The notes under the pieces: model-generated
The model's database searches: none
What the model was told of the DNA's origin: nothing
The model's input: only the letters and a program-made list of their open reading frames with translations
Assembly: GCF_021026375.1 (NCBI RefSeq)
Contig: NZ_JAJNDB010000003.1
Span: 124,001 to 188,000, forward strand
Source of the DNA: Actinomycetospora endophytica
Lineage (GTDB): Bacteria; Actinomycetota; Actinomycetes; Mycobacteriales; Pseudonocardiaceae
Reading direction: 5' to 3'
DNA length: 64,000 bases
Program-made: the position numbers and the translations under genes
Shown: positions 34,049 to 43,885 of the stretch, piece by piece
Position numbering within the stretch: the stretch's first letter is position 1
How the letters are laid out: each line of letters starts with the position of its first letter

Positions 34049-34855
34049 CTACCTCCCCGTCCAGACCGGCGTGCGCTTCTCGCGGAAGGCCGTCGGCCCC
34101 TCCTGCGCGTCGGCCGACCGGTAGACCGGCGCCCAGATGTCCTCGGCGCGGTCGTAGGCCTCGGCCAACGACGACTCCGCCGACAGGTACGCCGTCCGCT
34201 TGGCCGCCCGGACCGAGAGCGGGGCGTTCGACGCGATCCGCGTCGCGAGCTGCTGGGCCTGCTCGCGCAGCTCGACGGCCGCGACGACGCGGTTGACCAG
34301 CCCCACCTCGTGGGCCCGGGCCGCGTCGAGCGGGTCGCCGGTCAGCAGGATCTCCAGGGCCACCCGCGGCGGGACCAGCCACGACAGCGGGGCGGCCCAT
34401 GGCGACCCCCGACCGACCTTCACCTCCGACACCGCGAACCGGGCGTGCTCGGCGGCCACGACCAGGTCGCACTGCTGCGCGAGCAGGAACCCGCCGGCGT
34501 AGGCGACACCGTTGACCGCGGCGATCGTCGGCTTCGGCATGTCGACGTTGCGCCCGAACTGCGGCAGGAAGTCCGGCGGCGGGATCTCCAGAGAGGTCTC
34601 GGCCATCTCCTTGAGGTCGCCGCCCGCGCAGAACGCCTTCTCCCCGGCCCCGGTCAGGACGAGGACCGCGGCCGCGTCGTCGGCGACGAAGCGGTGGGTC
34701 CCCTCCCACAGCCCGTCGCGCACGTCCTTGCTGAGCGCGTTGCGCGCGTCCGGACGGTCGATGGTCAACCAGGCGACGCCGTCGACGACCTCGTAGGTCA
34801 CCACGCTGTGTCCGGCCTCCGGCGCGCCAGCTCCGCTGCGCTTCGTGTCGCCCAT
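34049..34855 (-). CDS. Enoyl-CoA hydratase/isomerase (crotonase family)
   Basis: A 268-residue crotonase. VAWLTIDRPDARNALSKDVR and FCAGGDLKEM form the first oxyanion/CoA strand. AAVNGVAYAGGFLLAQQCDL holds the second oxyanion loop, and FAVSEVKVGRGSPWAAPLSW the substrate side. The usual Glu pair of hydratases is not evident (Gly/Ala/Phe at the first), so it could be a hydratase acting on 3-methylglutaconyl-type esters or a relative. The ATG shares one base with the ligase stop (TGATG). Confidence 0.87.
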   Translation of the reverse strand: MGDTKRSGAGAPEAGHSVVTYEVVDGVAWLTIDRPDARNALSKDVRDGLWEGTHRFVADDAAAVLVLTGAGEKAFCAGGDLKEMAETSLEIPPPDFLPQFGRNVDMPKPTIAAVNGVAYAGGFLLAQQCDLVVAAEHARFAVSEVKVGRGSPWAAPLSWLVPPRVALEILLTGDPLDAARAHEVGLVNRVVAAVELREQAQQLATRIASNAPLSVRAAKRTAYLSAESSLAEAYDRAEDIWAPVYRSADAQEGPTAFREKRTPVWTGR

Positions 34856-36405
34856 CAAGGAAAGATCCTCCGCAGCTCGGGTCGGTTCAGCTTCCCGCTG
34901 CCGGTGCGCGGCAGCGCGTCGACGATCTCGATGCGCCGGGGCCGGTGCATGCCCCGCAGGTCGGGGTGGACCTGGCACCACTGGTCGAGGGCCTCGACGG
35001 TGACGCCGGGCCGGTTCGGGACGACGACGGCGGTCACCTGCTCCACCCAGCGGTCGTGGGCGGTGCCGATGACGGCGACCTCGGCGAGGTCGGGATGGTC
35101 GGCCAGGTGCTCCTCGACCATCTGCGGGAAGATGTTCTCGCCGCCGGAGACGATCATGTCGTCGATGCGGTCGACGTAGTAGAGGTAGCCGTCGGTGTCG
35201 CGGGACATGAGGTCGCCGGTCCGGAACCAGCGGCGCCCGTCGTCGTCGACCGCCCACTTCTCCGGGGCCTCGAGCCGCCAGTAGCCGGGCGTGACCGCGT
35301 CGCCGTGCACCCAGAGCTCCCCGACGCCGGGGTCGCCCGGCTCCAGGTCCGCAGTGTCTTCGGGTCCAGCTCCGCTCCGCTCCGTCTCCCGGCCGTCCAC
35401 CGGGACCAGCCGCGTCGCGACGATCTGCGCCAGCGGCCGGCCCATCGAGTCGGGCCGGCGCTTCTCGCCCGGGTGGTAGGTGACGACGAGGCCGTTCTGC
35501 TCGGTCTGGCCGTAGATCTCGGTGCCGGGGATGCCGGTGCCGTGCTCGAGCCGCTCGATCGCCGCCGTCGGGGTCCGCGAGCCGCCGAACATGCAGAACC
35601 GGAACGAGTCGAGTCCGACCGGTTGCCGGGCGGTCCGGTTCCCGACGTCGATCATCATCGTCGAGATCAGCCCGCCGACGGTCGGCCGCAGCCGCTGCGC
35701 GAGCTCCAGCCACTTCTCGACGTCCCAGCGCGGCATCAACGTGATCTGTCCGCCGCGCAGCAGCAGCGGCAGCGACGCCAGCTGCAGGCCACCGACGTGG
35801 AACATCGGCATGCAGTTGAGCACGTGGTCGGCGCCGGTGATGCCGTAGAACTCGATCGCCCCGTCGGCCTCCGCGGCGACGTTGCGGTGCGTCTGCCGGA
35901 CGCCCTTGGGCACCCCGGTCGAGCCCGAGGTGTACATCAGCAGCGCGTCGTCGTGGTCGAGCCGCGGCACCACCTCGTCGGTCGGGGGGTTCGTGGCCAG
36001 CGCCCGGGCGAACGTCCCTTCCGGGCCCGTGGTCAGGAGCTCGGGGGTCGCGCCCTCCAGCACCCGCTCGACGCGCTCGACGTCGTCGGGTGGCACGACG
36101 AGCAGCCGGCAGCCCGCGTCGGTGACGGCGTGGCGTAGCGGCGCGTCCGGGAAGAGGCAGTTGAGCGGCACGCCGACCGCCCCCGCCTGCCACGTCCCGA
36201 GGAGCCCGACGACGTACTCGACCACGTTCGGCAGCAGGAACCCGACGCGCTCGCCCGGGGCGACGCCGGAGGCCCGCAGGAACGCGGCGAACCGGCCGGC
36301 CCGGACGGCCAGCTCGGCGTAGGTGACCTCCTCCTCGCCGAGACGCACGGCCACGTCGTCGGCATGATCCGCCGCGGCCCGGCGCAGCAGCACGGCGATG
36401 TTCAT
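34855..36405 (-). CDS. Acyl-CoA synthetase (AMP-forming)
   Basis: A 516-residue ANL enzyme. LLMYTSGSTGVPKGVRQTHR is the P-loop, EIYGQTEQNGLVVTYHPGEK motif A5, WFRTGDLMSRDTDGYLYYVD the hinge Asp, and PRTGSGKLNRPEL the catalytic Lys. It should activate a medium or branched acid for the carboxylase route. Its ATG overlaps the carboxylase alpha stop (ATGA). Having two ligases in one operon suggests separate entry substrates. Confidence 0.89.
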   Translation of the reverse strand: MNIAVLLRRAAADHADDVAVRLGEEEVTYAELAVRAGRFAAFLRASGVAPGERVGFLLPNVVEYVVGLLGTWQAGAVGVPLNCLFPDAPLRHAVTDAGCRLLVVPPDDVERVERVLEGATPELLTTGPEGTFARALATNPPTDEVVPRLDHDDALLMYTSGSTGVPKGVRQTHRNVAAEADGAIEFYGITGADHVLNCMPMFHVGGLQLASLPLLLRGGQITLMPRWDVEKWLELAQRLRPTVGGLISTMMIDVGNRTARQPVGLDSFRFCMFGGSRTPTAAIERLEHGTGIPGTEIYGQTEQNGLVVTYHPGEKRRPDSMGRPLAQIVATRLVPVDGRETERSGAGPEDTADLEPGDPGVGELWVHGDAVTPGYWRLEAPEKWAVDDDGRRWFRTGDLMSRDTDGYLYYVDRIDDMIVSGGENIFPQMVEEHLADHPDLAEVAVIGTAHDRWVEQVTAVVVPNRPGVTVEALDQWCQVHPDLRGMHRPRRIEIVDALPRTGSGKLNRPELRRIFP

Positions 36406-38459
36406 GCGGTGGCTCCTCGGGCGTCGGTCACTTCTGCCGGGTCCTCCACGACGGCGAGCACCTGGCGTGTCTCGACCTGGTCACCCGGGGACACGTGCAG
36501 CTCCCCGACGACGCCGTCGACCGGCGCTGCCACCGTGTGCTCCATCTTCATCGCCTCGAGTACGACGAGCGCCGCCCCGGCCGTGACGCTGTCCCCGGTC
36601 GACGCCAAGACCCGCACGACCGTCCCGGGCATGGGCGCGAGCAACGACCCGGCGTGCGCGACGGCGTTGGGGTCGGCGAAGCGGGGGACGTCGGTGAAGG
36701 CGCTGGACCCGTCGGGACCGTCGACGAAGGTGTGGCCGTCGGCGCGGTGGATTGCGTAGGTGCGGCGCACTCCCGACGTCTCCAACGTCACCGAATGCGG
36801 CGCCGCACCATGTGAACGAATTTCGTCGTCCAGACGACCAGATCCGTTCACATGGGCCGCCAGGCCCTCGCGACGGAACGCGTAGCTCACCTCGAGCGTC
36901 CGGTCGCCGACGGTGTAGCTCACCGACTGCGGGGGACCGCCGACGTTGCGCCAGCCCGAGGGCAGGCCCCTGAGGACCTTCGCGTCGCGCCGGTGCTCGG
37001 CCTGCAGCGCGAGCGCGGCCGCCACCGCCCGCACCGGCTCGCCGTCGTCGGGCTCCGGGGTGACGAGCTCCGGGTGGCGGGGCAGGTAGCCGGTGTCGGT
37101 GCCGCCGGCGAGGAACTCGTCGTCGCGCAGGATGCCGACGAGCAGGTCGCGGTTGGTCGTGACGCCGTGGATGCCCGCCTGCGCGAGCGCGCGGGCGAGG
37201 GTCCGGGCGGCCTCGGCGCGGGTGCCGCCGTGGGCGATGACCTTGGCGAGCATCGGGTCGTAGTGCGGGCTCACGACGGAGCCGTCGGTCACCCCGGAGT
37301 CGACGCGCAGGCCGGGCAGGTCGGGCATCGCGAACCGGTGCAGCGTGCCGGTCGCGGGGAGGTACCCGGCCGGCACGTCCTCGGCGTAGAGGCGGACCTC
37401 GATCGCGGCGCCGTCGATCCGGGCGCCCGTCACCTCGGCCGGCAGCGGGTGTCCCTCGGCGACCCGCAGCTGCAGCGCCACCAGGTCCAGCCCGGTGACC
37501 AGCTCGGTGACCGGGTGCTCGACCTGCAGCCGGGTGTTGACCTCCAGGAAGAAGAACTGCCCATCGTGATCCAGCACGAACTCGACGGTCCCGGCGCCGG
37601 TGTAGCCGATCGCCTTCCCCGCGGCGACGGCGGCGGCCCCGAGCTCGGCGCGCAGCGCGTCGTCGACCGCGGGGGAGGGGCTCTCCTCCACGATCTTCTG
37701 GTAGCGGCGCTGGATGGAGCACTCGCGCTCGAAGAGGTGGACGACCTCGCCGTGGGTGTCCCCGACGATCTGCACCTCGACGTGGCGCGGGTCCTCCACG
37801 AACCGCTCGAGGAACACCGTGCCGTCGCCGAACGCGGAGGCCGCCTCCCGCCGGGCACCGTCGACGGCGTCGGCCAGCTCCGCCGACGATCGCACGATCC
37901 GCATCCCGCGCCCGCCGCCGCCGAACGCGGCCTTGACCAGCACCGGGAAGCCGATCTTCTCGGCCACGGCGTCGAGGTCGGTGTCGTCGGTGACGGTCGC
38001 GCCCGGCAGCACCGGCACGCCCGCCGCGCCCATGAGCGCCTTCGCCTCGAGCTTCGACCCCATCGACGCGATCGCCTCGGGGCTCGGCCCGACGAAGGTC
38101 AGCCCGGCCGCCGCGCAGTCCCGCGCGAACCCGGCGTTCTCGGAGAGGAAGCCGTACCCGGGGTGCACGGCGTCGGCCCCGGTCGCCTGCGCGGCCGCGA
38201 TCACCAGGTCGGACCGCAGGTAGGTCTCGGACGGGGACGCACCGGGCAGGCGCACCGCCTCGTCGGCGAGCGCGACGAACGGGGCGTCGGCGTCGGGATC
38301 GGAGTAGACCGCGACCGTACCGATCCCGAGCGCGTGCGCGGTGCGCATGACGCGGGCGGCGATCTCACCGCGGTTGGCGACCAGCAGTTTCTGGATCATG
38401 ACCTGCTTCTCGGGCATGCGGGGCGAGCGGAGCGACGGGGAGGTGGTCATGCCGTTCAC
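36402..38459 (-). CDS. Acyl-CoA carboxylase alpha (biotin carboxylase + BCCP)
   Basis: A 685-residue biotin-dependent carboxylase subunit. The biotin carboxylase part (about 21-470) begins KLLVANRGEIAARVMRTAHA, has the ATP loop KAAFGGGGRGMRIV and the catalytic FFLEVNTRLQVEHPVTE. The C-terminal BCCP domain has EAMKMEH with the biotinylated Lys at 638. With the beta subunit it carboxylates a 3-methylcrotonyl- or geranyl-CoA-like substrate. The start at 38459 overlaps the beta-subunit stop (ATGA); a Met 20 codons later is an alternative. Confidence 0.92.
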   Translation of the reverse strand: MNGMTTSPSLRSPRMPEKQVMIQKLLVANRGEIAARVMRTAHALGIGTVAVYSDPDADAPFVALADEAVRLPGASPSETYLRSDLVIAAAQATGADAVHPGYGFLSENAGFARDCAAAGLTFVGPSPEAIASMGSKLEAKALMGAAGVPVLPGATVTDDTDLDAVAEKIGFPVLVKAAFGGGGRGMRIVRSSAELADAVDGARREAASAFGDGTVFLERFVEDPRHVEVQIVGDTHGEVVHLFERECSIQRRYQKIVEESPSPAVDDALRAELGAAAVAAGKAIGYTGAGTVEFVLDHDGQFFFLEVNTRLQVEHPVTELVTGLDLVALQLRVAEGHPLPAEVTGARIDGAAIEVRLYAEDVPAGYLPATGTLHRFAMPDLPGLRVDSGVTDGSVVSPHYDPMLAKVIAHGGTRAEAARTLARALAQAGIHGVTTNRDLLVGILRDDEFLAGGTDTGYLPRHPELVTPEPDDGEPVRAVAAALALQAEHRRDAKVLRGLPSGWRNVGGPPQSVSYTVGDRTLEVSYAFRREGLAAHVNGSGRLDDEIRSHGAAPHSVTLETSGVRRTYAIHRADGHTFVDGPDGSSAFTDVPRFADPNAVAHAGSLLAPMPGTVVRVLASTGDSVTAGAALVVLEAMKMEHTVAAPVDGVVGELHVSPGDQVETRQVLAVVEDPAEVTDARGATA

Positions 38460-40054
38460 ATCCGGAAGACGCCGAAGCCGCGACGGCCCTCGACGGTGGT
38501 CGAGTGCACGGCCGAGAGCGACATGCCGAGCACGGTGCGGGTGTCCCGGGGATCGACGATGCCGTCGTCGTAGAGCTTCCCGGAGACGAAGAAGCTGTGG
38601 GACTCGGCCTCGATCTGCGCCTCGATCGCCCGCGTCCGGGCGGCGTCGGACTCCTCGTCGAACGCCTTGCCCTGGGAGGCCGCCGAGGCCCGCCCGACGA
38701 TCGACATGACGCCGGCGAGCTGCGCCGCGCCCATGACGGCGAGCTTGGCGCCCGGCCAGGCGAACATCAGCCGTGGGTCGTAGGCGCGCCCCGACATGCC
38801 GTAGTTCCCGGCGCCGAACGACGACGCCATGTTGATCGTCAGGTGCGGGACCTTGCTGTTGGTCACCGCGTTGATCATCTTGGCGCCGTCCTTGATGATC
38901 CCGCCCTGCTCGTAGTCCTTGCCGACCATGTAGCCGGTGGTGTTCTGCAGGAAGATCAACGGGGTGTCGGTCTGGTTGGCGAGCAGGATGAACTCGCTCG
39001 CCTTCTTGGCCTCCTCGCTGAACAGCACCCCGCGGTGGTTCGCGAGCACGCCGACCGGATAGCCGTGGATGTTCGCCCAGCCGGTGACCAGCGACGTCCC
39101 GTAGACCGGCTTGTACTCGTCGAACTCCGAGCCGTCGACGGTGCGGGCGAGCACCTCGCGCGGGTCGAACGGCACCTTGGTGTCCGGCGGGATCAGCCCC
39201 AGGATCTCCTCCGGGTCATAGCGCGGTTCCGGCGCGTGGGGTGACGGCGGTGGGCCTAGCTTGCGCCAGTGGAACCGGGACACGATCTCGCGGCCGAGCC
39301 GGATCGCGTCGCGCTCGTCGGTGGCGAAGTAGTCCGAGAGCCCCGAGGTCCGGGAGTGCATCTCGGCGCCGCCGAGCGACTCGTCGTCGGACTCCTCGCC
39401 GGTCGCCATCTTCACCAGCGGAGGGCCGCCGAGGAACACCTTCGCCCGCTGGTCGACGAGCACGGCGTAGTCGCACATCCCGGGCACGTAGGCCCCGCCG
39501 GCGGTGGAGTTGCCGAACACCAGCGCGATCGTCGGGATCGCCATCGAGGACAGCTCGGTGAGCTCATGGAAGATCCGGCCGGCGGGGACGAACAGATCGG
39601 CCTGGGTCGGGAGGTCGGCTCCGCCCGACTCGACGAGGTTGATCACCGGGAGCCGGTTGGTCCGGGCGATCTCGAGCGCGCGCAGGGTCTTGCGCAGCGA
39701 GTACGGGTTCATCGCCCCGCCGCGCACCGTCGGGTCGTGGCCGATGATCAGGCACTCGACCCCGGACACCACCCCGATCCCGGTGAGGATCGACGCGCCG
39801 ACGGTGAAGTCGGTGCCCCACGCGGCCAGCGCGGAGAGCTCGAGGAAGGGCGAGTCGGGGTCGAGCAGCAGCGCGAGCCGTTCCCGGACCGGCAGCTTGC
39901 CGCGCTCGCGGTGACGCTGCTGGTAGCGCTCCCCGCCGCCGGCGACGGCGAGCTCGAGCTGCTCGTCGAGCGCGGCGATGACCTCCAGCTGGTTCTTCCG
40001 GTTGCTGACGTAGCTCTCGGAGCCGGTGTCGAGCAGTGACTGCAGGACGGCCAT
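38456..40054 (-). CDS. Acyl-CoA carboxylase beta (carboxyltransferase)
   Basis: A 532-residue carboxyltransferase of the methylcrotonyl/geranyl-CoA carboxylase type. YQQRHRERGKLPVRERLALL at the start and NLVESGGADLPTQADLF form the acyl-CoA side. VFGNSTAGGAYVPGM is one oxyanion loop; the second is FLQNTTGYMVGKDYEQGGII, with SSFGAGNYGMSGRAY near the C-terminus. The length fits MccB/AtuC. It lies two bases after the second ligase gene. Confidence 0.92.
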   Translation of the reverse strand: MAVLQSLLDTGSESYVSNRKNQLEVIAALDEQLELAVAGGGERYQQRHRERGKLPVRERLALLLDPDSPFLELSALAAWGTDFTVGASILTGIGVVSGVECLIIGHDPTVRGGAMNPYSLRKTLRALEIARTNRLPVINLVESGGADLPTQADLFVPAGRIFHELTELSSMAIPTIALVFGNSTAGGAYVPGMCDYAVLVDQRAKVFLGGPPLVKMATGEESDDESLGGAEMHSRTSGLSDYFATDERDAIRLGREIVSRFHWRKLGPPPSPHAPEPRYDPEEILGLIPPDTKVPFDPREVLARTVDGSEFDEYKPVYGTSLVTGWANIHGYPVGVLANHRGVLFSEEAKKASEFILLANQTDTPLIFLQNTTGYMVGKDYEQGGIIKDGAKMINAVTNSKVPHLTINMASSFGAGNYGMSGRAYDPRLMFAWPGAKLAVMGAAQLAGVMSIVGRASAASQGKAFDEESDAARTRAIEAQIEAESHSFFVSGKLYDDGIVDPRDTRTVLGMSLSAVHSTTVEGRRGFGVFRM

Positions 40055-40056
40055 GC

Positions 40057-41661
40057 CTAGCGGCCTCCGTAATGATCGGCGTGGGTGTCCCGGACGACGT
40101 TCTTCTGGATCTTTCCGGTGGAGGTCTTCGGTAGCTCCTCGGTGACGATCACGGCCTTCGGGACCTTGTAGCCGTCGAGCCGGTCCCGCAGGGCTGTTGT
40201 CAGCTGGTCCGGATCGAGCGTGGTCCCGGGCTTCGGCACGACGACGGCGGTGATCGCCTCGCTCCAGCGGGCGTGCGGCAGCCCCACGACGACGACCTCG
40301 GCGACGGCCGGGTCGGCGTCGTACACCGCACGCTCGACCTCGATCGACGCGACGTTCTCGCCGCCGGTCTTGATCACGTCCTTGTAGCGGTCGGCGAACC
40401 AGAGCACCCCGTCGTCCCCGAACCGCCCGACGTCGCCGGAGTGGAACCACCCGTGCGCGAACACGGCCTCGGTGGCCTCCGGGTTGCGCAGGTACTCCTG
40501 CATCGTGGACGGGCCGCGGTAGACGATCTCGCCGAGCTCACCCGGTCCGAGGAGCTCGCCGTCGGGACCCATGATCCCGACCTGCACCCCGGTCAGCGGC
40601 GTCCCGACCGCCCCGACGTGCGAGAGCTGGTGCTCCGGCCGGAACAGCGTGGTGATCGGCGACATCTCGGTCTGGCCGAACAGCAGCGCGAAGTCGCACC
40701 CGTAGCCGTCGAGGCAGGCCTTGATCTGCGCCTCGGGCATCGGCGCCATCGCGTAGACCGCGCGCCGCAGGCTCGACAGGTCGCGGGCGCCGAACGACGG
40801 GTGCTCCAGCGCCACCCGGTACATCATCGGCAGCCCGAAGACCTGCGTGATCTTCTCCTGCTCGATGGTGTCGAGGAAGCGCTGCGGGTCGAAGCCGCGG
40901 TGGACGTACAGCGTCGCGCCGACGGTCACCGCGGGTGTGCAGAACGCGTTGAGCTGCGCGGTGTGGAACATCGGCATCATCGCGATGAACCGGTCGTCCG
41001 GGCGCCAGCCCGAGTCCAGCGCCGCGGACATCGACTCCAGGTGGATCGCCAGGTGCGTCCCGACGACGCCCTTGGGGAACGACGTGGTGCCCGAGGTGTA
41101 GAGGTAGCTCAGCGGCGCGCGGTCGTCGATGGCGACCTCGGGCGGGGACTCGTCGCTGGTCTCGAGCGTGTCCAGTGTCAGGAATGACTCGTTGCTGACG
41201 TTGGACGTCCGAAAGGCGTCGTCGATCTTGCCCGGCTCGGTGCCGGGCGCGACGACGACGTCGGCGACCGTCGGGACCTGCGCGATCGCCGCGCTGATCG
41301 GCCCGAGCAGCTGGCTCTCGACGACGATCCCGCGGGCGCCGGAGTGCTCCAGGACGTACGCGACCTCGTCGGGGCGCCAGCCGAGGTTGACCGGCACGCA
41401 CACCACCCCGGTCTTGGCGCAGGCGTAGTACACGGCGAGGAACTCGGCGCTGTTTCCGGACGCCAGCGCGAGCGCGTCGCCCGCCGCGTAGCCCCGCGCG
41501 AGCAGGCCGTGGGCGAGCCGATTGACCCAGATGTCGAACGCGGCGTAGGTCAGCCGCCTCGGACCGTCCACGACGGCGAGGTGCTCCGGCCGGGCGACCG
41601 CGGACCGGGTGAGGGCGTCGCCGACGTTGACCCGTCGGGCCAGATTCCGCTGCAGGTCCAT
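40057..41661 (-). CDS. Acyl-CoA synthetase (AMP-forming)
   Basis: A 534-residue ANL enzyme. LSYLYTSGTTSFPKGVVGTH is the P-loop, LLFGQTEMSPITT motif A5, WFHSGDVGRFGDDGVLWFAD and VIKTGGENVASIEVE the hinge, and PKTSTGKIQKNVVRD the catalytic Lys. It shares more with medium-chain and aromatic-acid ligases than the ligase at 34855-36405. It lies between the acyl-CoA dehydrogenase and carboxylase beta genes, supporting entry of the acid into this pathway. Confidence 0.9.
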   Translation of the reverse strand: MDLQRNLARRVNVGDALTRSAVARPEHLAVVDGPRRLTYAAFDIWVNRLAHGLLARGYAAGDALALASGNSAEFLAVYYACAKTGVVCVPVNLGWRPDEVAYVLEHSGARGIVVESQLLGPISAAIAQVPTVADVVVAPGTEPGKIDDAFRTSNVSNESFLTLDTLETSDESPPEVAIDDRAPLSYLYTSGTTSFPKGVVGTHLAIHLESMSAALDSGWRPDDRFIAMMPMFHTAQLNAFCTPAVTVGATLYVHRGFDPQRFLDTIEQEKITQVFGLPMMYRVALEHPSFGARDLSSLRRAVYAMAPMPEAQIKACLDGYGCDFALLFGQTEMSPITTLFRPEHQLSHVGAVGTPLTGVQVGIMGPDGELLGPGELGEIVYRGPSTMQEYLRNPEATEAVFAHGWFHSGDVGRFGDDGVLWFADRYKDVIKTGGENVASIEVERAVYDADPAVAEVVVVGLPHARWSEAITAVVVPKPGTTLDPDQLTTALRDRLDGYKVPKAVIVTEELPKTSTGKIQKNVVRDTHADHYGGR

Positions 41662-41685
41662 CGCGAGCTCCTCCCGGGGCGATGG

Positions 41686-42837
41686 TCAGTAGGACCGGGG
41701 CAGGCCCAGGCCGTGCTGGGCGACGAAGTTGAGGATCATCTCCCGGTTGACCGGGGCGATCCGGAGCAGCCGGGCGAGGCCCCAGTAGGGGAGCAGGCCG
41801 AACTCGGCGGCGACGCCGTTGCCGCCGTGGGTCTGCATGGCGGCGTCGACGGCGGCGATCGCGGCCTCGGCCGCGGCGTACTTGGCCATGTTCGACTCCT
41901 CGCCGGCGGGCAGGCCCCGGTCGTGCAGCCAAGCGGCCTTGCGTGTCATCAGGGCAGCCAGTTCGGTCTCGATGCGGGCCTTCGCGAGCGGGTGTGAGAC
42001 CCCCTGGTGCGCACCGATCGGCCGGTCCCAGACCTCACGCTCGTTCGCGTAGCGCGCGGCGCGGGCCAGCGCGTAGCGGGCGATCCCGACGCAGAGCGCG
42101 GCGCCGGTGATCCGCTCGGGGTTGAGCCCGTGGAAGACCTGCCGGAACCCCTGGCCCTCGTCGCCGACCAGGGCCGAGGCCGGCAGCCGGACGTCGTCGA
42201 AGTGCAGCGTGAACTGCTTCTCGGGGAGCATGACGTCGACGGGGAGCGGGGTCTTCTGCAGCCCCGGGGCGTCGGTGGGCACGAGGAACAGCGAGAGCTG
42301 GGCGTTGCCGCGCGGGTCGGTGCCGGTCTTCGCCACCAGCAGCAGCGCCGCGGCGTCGTCGACCCCGGAGATGTAGTACTTCTCCCCGCGGATCACCCAC
42401 TCGTCGCCCTCACGGCGCGCCTTCGTGGCCAGCTGGTGGGTGTTGGACCCGGCGCCGGGCTCGGTGATCGCGAAGACCACCTTCTCCCGGCCGTTCGCCA
42501 GCCCGGGCAGCCACTCCTTGCGCTGCTCCTCGGAGCCGTACTCCGCGATCACCGCCGCGGAGATCGCGTGGGTGACGAGCAGCAGCAGGATCGGCGCACC
42601 CTGCGCCGCCGTCTCCTCGCAGACCAGCGCCAGTTCGACGAGCCCGCCGCCCCCGCCGCCGTAGGCCTCCGGGACCGAGACCCCGACGTAGCCGGCGTCA
42701 CCGAGCGCGTGCCAGAGCTCGGTGCACTCCTCGCCACGGCGGGCGTGGTCGACGTAGTAGGTGCCGCCGAACGGGGCGGACACCTTCCCGACGGCGGCCC
42801 GGAGGTCCCGGTGCTCGTCGGTCTCCACGAAGTCCAC
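41686..42837 (-). CDS. Acyl-CoA dehydrogenase
   Basis: A 383-residue FAD-dependent dehydrogenase. VPEAYGGGGGGLVELALVCE, VFAITEPGAGSNTHQLATKA and WVIRGEKYYISGVDDAA form the flavin-binding middle. GLNPERITGAALCVGIARYA and AMQTHGGNGVAAEFGLLPYW are the C-terminal helices. The EGT motif common near the end is replaced by APVNREMILN, so the base position is not obvious. As first gene of the operon it should introduce the alpha-beta double bond before carboxylation. Confidence 0.88.
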   Translation of the reverse strand: MDFVETDEHRDLRAAVGKVSAPFGGTYYVDHARRGEECTELWHALGDAGYVGVSVPEAYGGGGGGLVELALVCEETAAQGAPILLLLVTHAISAAVIAEYGSEEQRKEWLPGLANGREKVVFAITEPGAGSNTHQLATKARREGDEWVIRGEKYYISGVDDAAALLLVAKTGTDPRGNAQLSLFLVPTDAPGLQKTPLPVDVMLPEKQFTLHFDDVRLPASALVGDEGQGFRQVFHGLNPERITGAALCVGIARYALARAARYANEREVWDRPIGAHQGVSHPLAKARIETELAALMTRKAAWLHDRGLPAGEESNMAKYAAAEAAIAAVDAAMQTHGGNGVAAEFGLLPYWGLARLLRIAPVNREMILNFVAQHGLGLPRSY

Positions 42838-43065
42838 GGCGGCTCCTCGGCGCGGTACGTGATCGGCGGTTCACTTCGACGGCGGACGCTAGCGGCTCGG
42901 CGGTCGACTGGCCAGAGGTGATTTGCGGTTCATGGGCGCTGACGTCGGGGAGCAGGCGGTACGGTGCAACCGGGCTGCCGCAGGCAATCGATGAGACTGC
43001 CGTTCACTCCGGTGGGACCCTGCCGAGGACGGGCGCCGTCGCGGTGACGAACGAGGAGGACGGAC

Positions 43066-43815
43066 GTGGGGGCAGTCGAGGCGGCAGGGGGATCCCCCAC
43101 GACCGCGGCGGAGGCGTCCGACCAGGTGGCTGCCGGCACGGACACGAACGCCGCGCCGGGCCCGGGCGTGGCCGAGGTGATCGAGGTCGGCGACCCGACG
43201 ACGGAGACCGGCGCCGCGCGGCCCCGTCGTCGACGCGACCCCGCCCGCAAGGACCGCATCCTCGCCGCGGCCGCGGAACTGATCGCCGCCCACGGCTACC
43301 ACGCCGTCGGGATGGCCGACATCGGTGCGGCGGCCGGGATCGTCGGCTCGGGCATCTACCGCCACTTCGACAGCAAGTCCGCGCTGCTCGCGGCCCTGCT
43401 GGAGCAGGTGATGGACGAGCAGGAGCGGAGTGCGGCGGAGATCGTCGCCGACGCCGCGGACGACCGGGAGGCCCTCGAGCGCCTCGTCGCCAACCACGTG
43501 CGGTTCGCGATCGAGGAGCGCCGGCTGCTCGGGGTCTACTACCGCGAGGCGCACCACCTGCCCGAGGAGGACCTCCGCCGGCTGCGACGGGCGCAGCGCC
43601 ACTACATCGAGGAGTGGGTGATCGCGCTCGCGCCGCTGCGCCGGGAGCTCTCGGACGCGGAGCTGCGCGTCGTCGTGCACTCCGCGCTCGGCACCACGCA
43701 GGCGGTGCTCTTCCACCACAGCGGGCTGCCCGTCGCGCGTCTCGCGGAGCTGCTCGGGGAGATGGGCCTGAGCTGCCTCGGGCTCCGCGTTCGCGCCGAG
43801 AGTGAATCCGAGTAA
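43066..43815 (+). CDS. TetR family regulator of acyl-CoA locus
   Basis: A 249-residue TetR protein with a disordered Ala/Gly/Thr-rich 55-residue N-terminus, then the DNA-binding domain (KDRILAAAAELIAAHGYHAV; MADIGAAAGIVGSGIYRHFD). The C-terminal half is helical and of the size that binds acyl-CoA. It is divergent from the eight-gene operon across a 228-base gap and lies upstream of another ligase, so it likely represses both sides. A later start would remove the low-complexity tail. No convincing palindrome was found in the gap. Confidence 0.86.
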   Translation: MGAVEAAGGSPTTAAEASDQVAAGTDTNAAPGPGVAEVIEVGDPTTETGAARPRRRRDPARKDRILAAAAELIAAHGYHAVGMADIGAAAGIVGSGIYRHFDSKSALLAALLEQVMDEQERSAAEIVADAADDREALERLVANHVRFAIEERRLLGVYYREAHHLPEEDLRRLRRAQRHYIEEWVIALAPLRRELSDAELRVVVHSALGTTQAVLFHHSGLPVARLAELLGEMGLSCLGLRVRAESESE

Positions 43816-43885
43816 CTGAGGTCTTGCGCCGCCGGGCCCCGCCTGGGAATGCTGCACATCACAGTGTGGCGCCAGGGAGGCCCGG

